Assembly (NCBI GenBank): GCA_005792805.1
Contig: SXQV01000065.1
Span: forward strand, 1 to 27,940
Direction of reading: 5' to 3'
DNA length: 27,940 nt
From: Methylococcaceae bacterium
Lineage (GTDB): Bacteria > Pseudomonadota > Gammaproteobacteria > Methylococcales > Methylococcaceae
Positions within the stretch are counted from its first letter, which is position 1. Each line of letters begins with the position of its first letter. The translations under genes and the position numbers were made by a program. Shown piece by piece: positions 16,830 to 24,229 of this stretch. The notes beneath the pieces were generated by a model. The model saw only the letters and a program-made list of their open reading frames with translations, searched no databases and was not told the DNA's origin.

Positions 16830-18218
16830 ATGTCGACTTACATCGCCGATTTACTCAAGGACCGCACCGGCCAAAACTTTGCCCTGCATGAAGAGCATCT
16901 GAACACGCAGATGGTGCGGGTACTCAAGGCGATCGGTTACGACCGCGTCTACACGAAGGGCAAGGGTCCCTATCTCTACGATAACCAGGGCAATGAGTAT
17001 CTCGATCTTCTCAGTGGCTTCGGGGTATACGCCCTCGGGCGTAATCACCCGACGGTTGTACAGGCGCTGCAAGATGTCCTGACCGGGGAATTGCCGGATA
17101 TGGTGCAGATGGATGTGTCGCTGCTGAGTGGCCTGCTCGCCGAAGCCATTCTCAAGCGCTGTCCGGACAAGCTGACCAAGATGTTTTTCTGCAACTCCGG
17201 AACAGAAGCGGTCGAGGCGGCAATCAAGTTTGCGCGCTACACCACCCAGCGCGACCAGGTCGTTTATTGCGACCATGGCTACCATGGCTTGACCATGGGG
17301 GCACTCTCGCTCAATGGCGAAAATGTCTTCCGTGAAGGATTTGGGCCTTTACTGCCCGGCTGCGTCTCGGTTCCCTTCAATGACCTGACCGCGCTGGAAG
17401 AGGCCTTGCGCAACAAGCAGGTGGCCGCCTTCATCGTAGAACCGATCCAGGGCAAAGGCGTCAATCTGCCTTCGGACGACTACCTCCCTGAAGCCGCAAA
17501 GCTTTGTGCCAGATACGGCACTCTCTTCGTAGCCGACGAGATTCAAACCGGCATCGGCCGCACGGGAAAATTCTGGGCCATCGAGCACTGGGGGGTCGAA
17601 CCGGACATGATCTGCATGGCCAAGGCCTTATCTGGTGGATTTATCCCGGTAGGCGGCGTCGCCATGACTACCCAGGTGATGGAGGCGGTGTTCAACCGGA
17701 TGGACCGCGCCGTCGTTCATGGCTCCACTTTCTCCAAGAACAACATGGCCATGGCGGCAGGTCTTGCCGCGCTCAAAGTGATCGATGAAGAAAAACTCGT
17801 TGAGCACGCAGGCCGCATGGGCGATGAACTCATGGCAGGTATGCAAGCACTGGTCGATAAATACGAGTTATTCCAGGCCGTGCGCGGCAAGGGACTGATG
17901 ATCGCCATGGAGTTCGGCTCCCCCAGAAGCCTCTCCCTGAAAGCCGCCTGGACCATGCTGGAAGCCGCCAACAAGGGTTTGTTCAGCCAGATGATCACTA
18001 TCCCGCTATTCAAGAATCACCGAATCCTCAGCCAGGTGGCCGGCCATGGCATGAACGTCGTCAAGTTTCTCCCCCCGCTGGTCATCAATGACAAAGACCG
18101 GGACTGGATACTCGGCGCACTGGACGAGGTGATTGCCGACTGCCACAAGGTACCTGGCGCCATTTGGGATCTGGGTAAGACGCTCACCGGCCACGCACTG
18201 AAATCCAAGGCGGGTTAA
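16830..18218 (+). CDS. hpnO: Hopanoid aminotransferase HpnO (class III, PLP)
   Basis: HpnO aminates the ribosylhopane-derived aldehyde at C35 to give aminobacteriohopanetriol, the base of the aminopolyols found in methanotrophs. The 462-residue protein is a class III aminotransferase. It has LDLLSGFGVYALGRNHP near residue 60, the phosphate-binding CNSGTEAVEAAIKFAR and FVADEIQTGIGRTG with the PLP-ring aspartate. The Schiff-base lysine is Lys265 in MICMAKALSGGFIPVG, followed by HGSTFSKNNMA. The N and C termini (MSTYIADLLKDRTGQNF; AGHGMNVVKFLPPLVI) fit the hopanoid-associated subgroup better than ornithine or acetylornithine enzymes, and so does the context. A TGTAAAAT just before the hpnN stop (16776-16783) might be a weak extra -10, but I see no -35. 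Confidence 0.92.
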   Translation: MSTYIADLLKDRTGQNFALHEEHLNTQMVRVLKAIGYDRVYTKGKGPYLYDNQGNEYLDLLSGFGVYALGRNHPTVVQALQDVLTGELPDMVQMDVSLLSGLLAEAILKRCPDKLTKMFFCNSGTEAVEAAIKFARYTTQRDQVVYCDHGYHGLTMGALSLNGENVFREGFGPLLPGCVSVPFNDLTALEEALRNKQVAAFIVEPIQGKGVNLPSDDYLPEAAKLCARYGTLFVADEIQTGIGRTGKFWAIEHWGVEPDMICMAKALSGGFIPVGGVAMTTQVMEAVFNRMDRAVVHGSTFSKNNMAMAAGLAALKVIDEEKLVEHAGRMGDELMAGMQALVDKYELFQAVRGKGLMIAMEFGSPRSLSLKAAWTMLEAANKGLFSQMITIPLFKNHRILSQVAGHGMNVVKFLPPLVINDKDRDWILGALDEVIADCHKVPGAIWDLGKTLTGHALKSKAG

Positions 18219-18256
18219 GCCTGACTGTTCATCAAATCCCGGGGACAACACCCAAT

Positions 18257-18640
18257 ATGAAACGCCCATTGCACATGGTCCTGCATTCGACCGCCGTCGC
18301 CGTCCTGACAACAGGCCTGATGGTGGTCCCCGTTCAATCAGCATTCGGCCATGCCGTGGTGACAGAATCTTCACTGTCCAAAGAGCCGGTCAAGGCCAGT
18401 CACGCCACCAAAGTGGTGCTGTTCTTCAACTCCAATGTCGAACTGTCACTGTCGAAAGTGTTCTGGGTTAGCGAAGGCGACGTCTACCATCCGGCTGACA
18501 TTGCGCGGGGCAAAAAGCCTGGAGAGCTGCACATCAAGCTACCCCCGCTGGAGTCCGGCGACTACGCCATCAAATACAAGGTGTTCGCAGCAGATGGTCA
18601 CCTGACGGAAAGCACCATTCGCTTCCATGTGGCGCCCTGA
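18257..18640 (+). CDS. copC: Periplasmic copper-binding protein CopC
   Basis: CopC is a small periplasmic beta-barrel that binds Cu(II) and is thought to pass copper to the membrane protein CopD. The 127-residue precursor has a signal peptide ending near QSAFG, so the mature protein should begin with His32 (HAVVTESSL), the N-terminal histidine that ligates copper. ADGHLTES near the C terminus supplies Asp113 and His115, the other expected Cu(II) ligands. The methionine-rich Cu(I) loop of the Pseudomonas protein is not seen, so this looks like a Cu(II)-only form. It lies 38 bp after hpnO and 40 bp before copD on the same strand. Confidence 0.92.
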   Translation: MKRPLHMVLHSTAVAVLTTGLMVVPVQSAFGHAVVTESSLSKEPVKASHATKVVLFFNSNVELSLSKVFWVSEGDVYHPADIARGKKPGELHIKLPPLESGDYAIKYKVFAADGHLTESTIRFHVAP

Positions 18641-18680
18641 AAATTCGCCTTCACCGACATTGATCACGGAGAAAATCTGA

Positions 18681-20360
18681 ATGTACATGCAGGGACTGGC
18701 CAATTTCATCGATGACTTTCTAGGTGGGCTGATTCTCATCTGTTATGCGTTGGTGGTGGGGAGCGTTCTCTGGCGTGCGGTCATCCTCCGTAGGCGCGCC
18801 GACCACCCGGTAGCCGATCAGGCCATCCTTCGTTCAACCATAGGGATTTTACGTTCTGGCAGCATCGCGCTGGCCGCCCTGCAGGGAACCAAGCTGGTCA
18901 TCAAGGGCATGGTGCTCTGGGGCGTATTGGGTGAGTTACCCATGGCGGACTACATCGGCACCGTTCAATTTCAGGCTGGCCTTGCTCGTTTCGTTCTGGC
19001 CCTGGGCATCGCCTGGCTGAGTGGCCGGCTGTTGCTGGAACCGGAAAATCGGTCACTGTGGATTTGGCTTGGCGCACTCTGCCTGCCCATGGTCGTTGCC
19101 GGTGCATGGCTGGTTCACGCCGTTGGCCGCTTCGAACACCGCGAACCCCTGATGCTGCTAACCATCCTTCACCAGTTCGCTGCGGCCGTCTGGTTTGGCG
19201 GCGTGGCTCAGCTGGTCGCACTCTGGCGCCTGGGCAATACGGAGGAATCTGCACGCAAGTTCTGGCCATTTGCGGTTGTCCGCTTTGGTATCCTCGGCAT
19301 CGGCTCGGTGGCACTCCTGTTGCTGACCGGCCTACCTCTTGCCATCACCTACGTGGACAGCTGGTCCGGCCTGTTTGGCACCGGTTATGGCAGCCTGCTC
19401 ATTACCAAGGTGCTGTTGCTGGTCATCGCCCTGGGCTTTGCCTTCATGAACCATCTGGCAGGCCGCCGCTGGCGCATTTCCGGTGAAAGTGGCGATATCA
19501 AACGTAAAGTCCCCTATTTTATCGAGGCGGAAGCATTCATCCTGGTGGGGATTCTGTTTGTCGCCGCGACCCTGTCATCGCAGCCTCCCTCCGAGGATAT
19601 TGCCGGCAATCCTGAACTGACCGCCACCATTCCCGAGGTGGTCGAAATGTTCACACCCCGCATTCCAAGAATCACCTCGCCCAGCCACGAAGATCTCATC
19701 GCAGGGGAAGCGGGCCGTGTCGCTGTAGTTAAAAAAATCCCGTCAGTGGCCGCCAAGGAATGGTCGGACTACAACCATAATATTTCCGGCATGTTCCTGA
19801 CCGTCATGGGGATTATTGCCATGCTCTCCTACGTTCAGTCTCCGGGATTTCGCTGGGCCAACTACTGGCCGCTGGGCTTTGTGGGACTCAGCATTTTCCT
19901 GTTCTTCCGCAGCGACGCGGAGACCTGGCCACTGGGACCCATCGGCTTCTGGGAAAGTACCTTCAAAAATGGCGAAGTATTCCAGCATCGCATCGCCACC
20001 ACCCTGGCCATGGTATTGGGCATCCTGGAAGTAAGGGCACGCACCGGCATCAGCTCACAGCGGATGAAATATATGTTCCCCATCCTCTGTGCCTTCGGCG
20101 GCATTCTGCTGCTGACTCATGCCCATGCCGAATTTGAGTTAAAGACGGAGTATCTGATTCAGTCGACCCACGTCACGATGGGCCTGCTGGCCGTTATGAT
20201 GGCCGCCGGCCGCTGGCTTGAACTCCGCCTGGAGCCGGTAGATGGCACCCTCCAGAACACCGCCTTCCTGAGTACTGGCCGCATCGCCGGTCTCCTGGCG
20301 ATCCTCTCGATGTTCCTGATCGGCAACATCATGATGTACTACCTCGAACCCCTCGTGTGA
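18681..20360 (+). CDS. copD: Copper-import membrane protein CopD with extra C-terminal membrane domain
   Basis: CopD is a multi-pass inner-membrane protein believed to take copper from CopC into the cytoplasm. The N-terminal part (about residues 1-310) has the CopD helices, with HAVGRFEHREPLMLLTILHQ and AVWFGGVAQLVALW in the conserved core. Ordinary CopD proteins end near 300 residues. This one has 559, adding a linker (about 310-360, probably periplasmic) and five or six further helices. These carry histidines in GEVFQHRIATT, LTHAHAEFEL and IQSTHVTMG that could bind metal or heme. The ATG has a good GGAGAA ribosome site 8 bp upstream. Its stop overlaps the argA start as GTGTGA. Confidence 0.88.
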   Translation: MYMQGLANFIDDFLGGLILICYALVVGSVLWRAVILRRRADHPVADQAILRSTIGILRSGSIALAALQGTKLVIKGMVLWGVLGELPMADYIGTVQFQAGLARFVLALGIAWLSGRLLLEPENRSLWIWLGALCLPMVVAGAWLVHAVGRFEHREPLMLLTILHQFAAAVWFGGVAQLVALWRLGNTEESARKFWPFAVVRFGILGIGSVALLLLTGLPLAITYVDSWSGLFGTGYGSLLITKVLLLVIALGFAFMNHLAGRRWRISGESGDIKRKVPYFIEAEAFILVGILFVAATLSSQPPSEDIAGNPELTATIPEVVEMFTPRIPRITSPSHEDLIAGEAGRVAVVKKIPSVAAKEWSDYNHNISGMFLTVMGIIAMLSYVQSPGFRWANYWPLGFVGLSIFLFFRSDAETWPLGPIGFWESTFKNGEVFQHRIATTLAMVLGILEVRARTGISSQRMKYMFPILCAFGGILLLTHAHAEFELKTEYLIQSTHVTMGLLAVMMAAGRWLELRLEPVDGTLQNTAFLSTGRIAGLLAILSMFLIGNIMMYYLEPLV

Positions 20361-21706
20361 AGACGGTCGAGGCCCGGGACACTACTCCGGCCAGCGGCGG
20401 AACCAGCGCCTACGTCCGCTGGTTCAGGGGATCGGCACCCTATATCAACGCCCACCGGGGCAAAACCTTTGTCATCTATTTTGGCGGTGAAGCCATTGCC
20501 GATTCGCGCTTCCCCACCCTCCTGCATGATTTCGCCCTGCTGAACAGCCTTGGCATTCGCCTCGTACTGGTGCATGGCATCCGCCCACAAATTGACGGTC
20601 GCTTGCGCCGCCGCAACAAGGCGGCTCGCTACCATGCCGGTCTGCGGGTCACCGACACCGAGGCGCTGGAATGCGTCAAGGAAGCCGCCGGTACCGTCCG
20701 GGTCGAAATCGAAGCGCTGCTCTCCATGGGACTGGCCAATTCCCCCATGGCCGGTGCCCGCATCCGGGTCGCCTCAGGCAACTTCGTTGCGGCACGGCCG
20801 GTCGGTGTTCGTGATGGAGTCGATTTTCAGCACACCGGCGAAGTCCGCCGCATCGATGAATCCGGCATACGCGCCGCGCTGGATCGGGGCGACGTGGTAC
20901 TGCTCTCTGCCGTCGGCTATTCCCCGACCGGCGAGATTTTCAACCTTCGCTCGGAAGAAGTCGCCACGGCGGCAGCCATTGCCCTCAAGGCCGACAAATT
21001 GCTGTTATTGGGCGAGGAAGACTGTTTGTCCGGCCAGAATGGCCGGTTGATGCGCCAACTGACCACGGAAGAGGCGCGAGCAAGACTAAACGAACCTGAT
21101 GGATTTAATCCCGGCGTCAGCCCGGACATCGAGGCCGCCATTCATGCCTGTAGTCAGGGGGTCGGACGCGCCCACACGCTCAACTGGCAAAGAGACGGCG
21201 CTTTGCTGCTAGAGCTTTTCACCCGCGACGGGATCGGCACGCTGATCAGCCAGACACCCTTCGAAAACATGCGGCCAGCGCAAGTGGGCGATGTACCGGG
21301 CATCCTTGATCTGATCGTGCCACTGGAGCAGCAGGGCGTATTGATAGCCCGCTCACGTGAACGGCTGGAGGGTGAAATTACGGACTACACGGTGATTGAA
21401 AGAGATGGCACCGTAATCGGCTGCGCGGCGCTACACGATTTTCCCGATGCCTGCATGGGCGAACTCGCCTGTTTGGTGCTGCACCCCGATTACCGGGGCG
21501 CTCAACGCGGAGAACGGCTACTGACGCACATCGAGCAGCGGGCCATGAGCCGCTCGATGTCGCGACTGTTCGTACTCACCACCCAGACCGCCCACTGGTT
21601 CAGGGAGCGCGGCTTCGAACCGGCCGGCATCGAAGCGCTCCCCATCACCCGCCGGGAGGCTTACAACACCCAACGCAACTCAAAAGTACTCATCAAAAAG
21701 CTGTGA
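20357..21706 (+). CDS. argA: N-acetylglutamate synthase ArgA
   Basis: ArgA acetylates glutamate with acetyl-CoA, the first step of arginine synthesis, and in the classical form is inhibited by arginine. The 449-residue protein has two domains. The N-terminal amino-acid-kinase-like domain (about 20-295) includes FVIYFGGEAIAD, LVLVHGIRPQID and SAVGYSPTGEIFNL. The C-terminal GNAT domain (about 303-449) has CLVLHPDYRGAQRGERLL for acetyl-CoA binding and FRERGFEP. The ending YNTQRNSKVLIKKL is typical of ArgA. The start is a GTG at 20357 overlapping the copD stop, giving translational coupling to a copper gene, which is unusual. Length matches the family (about 440). Confidence 0.95.
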   Translation: MKTVEARDTTPASGGTSAYVRWFRGSAPYINAHRGKTFVIYFGGEAIADSRFPTLLHDFALLNSLGIRLVLVHGIRPQIDGRLRRRNKAARYHAGLRVTDTEALECVKEAAGTVRVEIEALLSMGLANSPMAGARIRVASGNFVAARPVGVRDGVDFQHTGEVRRIDESGIRAALDRGDVVLLSAVGYSPTGEIFNLRSEEVATAAAIALKADKLLLLGEEDCLSGQNGRLMRQLTTEEARARLNEPDGFNPGVSPDIEAAIHACSQGVGRAHTLNWQRDGALLLELFTRDGIGTLISQTPFENMRPAQVGDVPGILDLIVPLEQQGVLIARSRERLEGEITDYTVIERDGTVIGCAALHDFPDACMGELACLVLHPDYRGAQRGERLLTHIEQRAMSRSMSRLFVLTTQTAHWFRERGFEPAGIEALPITRREAYNTQRNSKVLIKKL

Positions 21707-21718
21707 GCCGCCAAACCG

Positions 21719-22084
21719 TCAAGGTTTTGTCTTCTCCTGATGCTGTAAGCACACGTAGGTCGCCACGTTACTCTTCATCATGAGCGATGCCGGATACTTG
21801 CCTTCGATGACAAACTCCCGAATCTCCTCGCTCATCACCCGCTTGCTTTCTTCCCTGGCAATGCACTCGCAGACCGAAATGACCTCCGCAAGAAGAACCC
21901 CCGTCCCTTTCATCGCCGTCTTCTCATTTTCGATACACATCTCGGTGAACTTTTTTTCAAACTCCCGGTGATTCTCTTCACTCACGGGCGCATCCGGCCA
22001 CGCCGCACCCGGCCCGCCAAGGCCGAAGGCCATAAGAACGGCGGACATCAGAAAAGGGGAAAGGATTCTTTTATTGTTGTTCAT
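21719..22084 (-). CDS. Small secreted four-cysteine protein, unknown function
   Basis: The start at 22084 gives MNNNKRILSPFLMSAVLMAF, a good signal peptide, cut around residue 28; the frame continues upstream but not with protein-like sequence. The mature part (about 90 residues) is charged and mostly helical. It has cysteines at 50, 72, 74 and 112, with a CEC pair in the middle, so two periplasmic disulfides or a metal site are possible. I do not recognise a named family. Small secreted proteins with one cysteine followed by a CxC about 20 residues later are common in Gammaproteobacteria, without known function. It is convergent with argA (12 bp between stops) and divergent from fnr. Confidence 0.75.
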   Translation of the reverse strand: MNNNKRILSPFLMSAVLMAFGLGGPGAAWPDAPVSEENHREFEKKFTEMCIENEKTAMKGTGVLLAEVISVCECIAREESKRVMSEEIREFVIEGKYPASLMMKSNVATYVCLQHQEKTKP

Positions 22085-22318
22085 GATCTGTCCCGAAGTG
22101 ATGGTGGAAGGCCATTGTAATCCATGCCGCCCCCACGAAATCAATGTCTCACGTCCAGCCGGTTCATCCGACCCGAATCGTCAGTCATTCCTACCCAAAC
22201 TGCCGCTCTCGACCGGCACGGGGCCGAAGCCACGATCCATCAGCCCGGCTGAAGAGAGGCGCAAGGTGCCTTGAGTGATTGAAGTCGATTGACGGAATTG
22301 AAATCACCTACTAACTTG

Positions 22319-23173
22319 ATGGTTTTCCATGCGCGAGACATTCCAGACGACATGACTCAACTACCCATTCTCCGGGGCCAGCCATCAGACAAGGTGGCGT
22401 GCGAGGATTGCAACCTCGCCCGAATCTGTCTCCCCAGAAACCTTGAAGACAGTGATATCAAGGATCTTGCACACGTCGTTCGACGGAACCGGGGCCTCAG
22501 GAAAGGCGAAAACCTCTATCGGGCCGGAGAGCGCTTTACCGGTCTTTATGCCCTAAAATCCGGCTCGGCCAAGCTGGTCCATACTGATCGTCTGGGGCGG
22601 AATACCCTCATCTCGGTCGTCCTTCCCGGGGAACTCTTTGGATTCGACGGCCTGACGGCCAGCGAGCATCGCTGCACCCTGGTGGCGCTGGAGACCAGCC
22701 GCTATTGTGAACTCGCTTCCCACGATCTCGAACCACTGGCCAGAAAAATTCCTGCGGTGCAGCAGGTGCTTCTTGAAAGAAGCTGTGAACAGATGGATCA
22801 GGCAGTCGAACAGCTGGCCGCCAACTCACGTCCCGCCGAAGAACGCCTGGCGGGTTTTCTGCTGGATCTGGCCTGCCGCTACCGGCGCCGGGGCTTCCCT
22901 TCCGAGTCGTTCCATCTCCGCCTGACCCGTCAGGAAGTGGGCAACCATCTTGGGCTGGCGCTGGAAACCGTCAGCCGGATTCTCTCTCGCCTCCAATCCG
23001 TAAACATCATCAATGTTCAGGGAAAAAGGATCCAGATTCTCGATCGTCAGAGCCTTGAGGTGGCGGCGGGCCAATCGGTGGACTCGTCCGGGTTCAGTGC
23101 TCCAGCGGTTGATCCGGGGCAATCAGGCCATAAAAAGCCCGGCGTTCCTTCAGTCAGGAAGCCAGGCGCTTGA
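22319..23173 (+). CDS. fnr: Fnr-type oxygen-sensing transcription factor
   Basis: Fnr binds a [4Fe-4S] cluster when oxygen is low and then acts as a dimeric regulator. The cluster ligands are present: VACEDCNLARIC gives Cys28, Cys31 and Cys37 (spacing C-x2-C-x5-C, as in E. coli Fnr), and ALETSRYCEL gives Cys130. The cyclic-nucleotide-type beta roll covers about 50-150. The helix-turn-helix contains LTRQEVGNHLGLALETVSRI, with the E-x2-SR recognition residues that read TTGAT half-sites. A C-terminal tail of about 35 residues goes beyond the usual end. The start is uncertain: an ATG at 22319, an ATG at 22351 (closest to E. coli spacing) and a TTG at 22289 are possible, none with a clear ribosome site. 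Confidence 0.92.
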   Translation: MVFHARDIPDDMTQLPILRGQPSDKVACEDCNLARICLPRNLEDSDIKDLAHVVRRNRGLRKGENLYRAGERFTGLYALKSGSAKLVHTDRLGRNTLISVVLPGELFGFDGLTASEHRCTLVALETSRYCELASHDLEPLARKIPAVQQVLLERSCEQMDQAVEQLAANSRPAEERLAGFLLDLACRYRRRGFPSESFHLRLTRQEVGNHLGLALETVSRILSRLQSVNIINVQGKRIQILDRQSLEVAAGQSVDSSGFSAPAVDPGQSGHKKPGVPSVRKPGA

Positions 23174-23182
23174 AGAGAAGAA

Positions 23183-23220
23183 AGCTCCCCCTGAAGGGGT
23201 TAACCCCTTCAGGGGGAGCT
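23183..23220. terminator. Perfect 38-bp palindrome between convergent genes, probable terminator
   Basis: Each 19-base half (AGCTCCCCCTGAAGGGGTT) is the exact reverse complement of the other, so either strand folds into a stem of up to 17 bp with a TTAA loop. On the minus strand it is followed by TTTCTTCTCTTC, a weak U-rich tract; on the plus strand by ATTTAC. It lies 10 bp after fnr and 53 bp after the minus-strand gene, fitting a shared terminator. Confidence 0.7.
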
Positions 23221-23272
23221 ATTTACGGGATTATGCAGAGCGTCTCCCGCTGGCAATCTGCCGGTCTTCTGG

Positions 23273-23801
23273 CTATTTCAGGCTACGCCACCGCGTGAAA
23301 GCCCCCTTCATGGCCAGATCCGCCCGCTTTTCTTCCTTGGTCGGAGCAACGCAGGCGACCCCTTTTGCAACCCCCCAATCGAGCAGGTTACGACCCGCAT
23401 CAGGGTCATCTGCGTACACCATGTTGTGATCAGACGACCAATCGCCAACCAAACTCTTCATGTCGAGGGTGACATGCAGCTCCGTCGAAGTAAACACTCC
23501 CTCGTAATGCGCCTGATCACCCATTCCGGTGAGATCCAGCTCTAATTCCCCTTCGACATCCTGAATGCCGGAGCCGAACACGGCCCCGCAGAGCTGGCGG
23601 CTACCGCCATAACAGATCTCGCCATACAGAATAACGTGGCCATTTGCTACTGGATCAAAAGACAACCGCGCAGTGTGCGTTAGCGAAGAATTAGCCGAGA
23701 TAAGAGCCAAGCAGACCTCGCGCCCCTGAGAAGCCTCCGTCAGCGCGCCATAACCCAGCAGTGCTGCCAGCGACGTGGACAGAATCAGTTTGTTTGTTCA
23801 T
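23273..23801 (-). pseudogene. Secreted protein of unknown function, start frameshifted by a 4-base duplication
   Basis: The main frame ends at 23273 and runs unbroken up to a TGA at 23798-23800. Its first codons read TNKLILSTSLAALLGYGAL followed by TEASQGREVC, a clear signal peptide with no start codon. One base upstream is an ATG (23799-23801) with an ideal AAGGAG ribosome site 8 bp before it, but in another frame, giving only 36 codons. The cause is visible: the plus strand has TTTGTTTG at 23789-23796, and removing one TTTG gives MNKLILSTSLAALLGYGALT in frame, a 174-residue secreted protein. The body contains ILYGEICYGGSRQLCGAVFG and other beta-rich sequence with paired cysteines. I recognise no family. 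The cause could be true inactivation, slippage or a sequence error. Confidence 0.75.
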
Positions 23802-23809
23802 CACATTAT

Positions 23810-23815
23810 CTCCTT
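23810..23815 (-). promoter_or_regulatory. Ribosome binding site of the frameshifted secreted protein
   Basis: AAGGAG on the minus strand, 8 bp before the ATG at 23801. It fixes the intended start codon of the secreted protein and so shows that the signal peptide is one frame off. Confidence 0.7.
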
Positions 23816-23852
23816 GAAAGTTCGACATCCGAATTTTGACCCTTTGCAAGTG

Positions 23853-23879
23853 TCCGGGGGGGAAAGTGAGCCCCCCGGA
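23853..23879. repeat. GC-rich hairpin between two minus-strand genes
   Basis: TCCGGGGGG at 23853-23861 pairs with CCCCCCGGA at 23871-23879 around a 9-base loop. A second short hairpin (CGGCG/CGCCG, about 23892-23908) lies next to it. Neither has a U-run. They lie after the 54-residue gene and before the next minus-strand gene, so they may stop or slow transcription or protect the 3' end. Confidence 0.5.
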
Positions 23880-23919
23880 AAGGACAGGTCCACGGCGTTT
23901 CCGACGCCGCTGGACGCCA

Positions 23920-24084
23920 TCAAGGGGCGTGTTTATAAGCCGAATTACTGGCATCCTCACTGATCGCCTTGGCGGCGGTCTCATACTTGTCATGCTCGGA
24001 GCCCTTGACCATGAACAGCGTCACGATGACCGCGAGCACCACACCGCCGATGTAAACCCAGAACATATCTTTTTCTTCAGTCAT
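23920..24084 (-). CDS. 54-residue single-pass membrane protein, unknown function
   Basis: The ATG at 24084 has a strong GGAGG ribosome site 8 bp upstream, which makes this small frame believable. The protein opens MTEEKDMFWVYIGGVVLAVI and the hydrophobic run ends at about residue 26. A charged, helical tail of about 28 residues follows (VKGSEHDKYETAAKAISEDA and a few more). The acidic N terminus and the lysine just after the helix make orientation hard to call. There is no cleavage site, so it should stay in the membrane. I recognise no family. Its neighbours are a frameshifted secreted protein downstream and a retropepsin-like gene 145 bp upstream on the same strand. Confidence 0.65.
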   Translation of the reverse strand: MTEEKDMFWVYIGGVVLAVIVTLFMVKGSEHDKYETAAKAISEDASNSAYKHAP

Positions 24085-24229
24085 CAGGTCATCCTCCAGA
24101 ATCAGGTTGTTTGCGTCGCCCCCCGCCGAGGCGGAAGGTGAGGCAAGTCTAGAGAAGGAGGCCAACCTTTACTTTGACCTGGATCAAGAAACGGAACGAT
24201 TTATCCCGGTGAATGGAAAAGCGTGGGGG

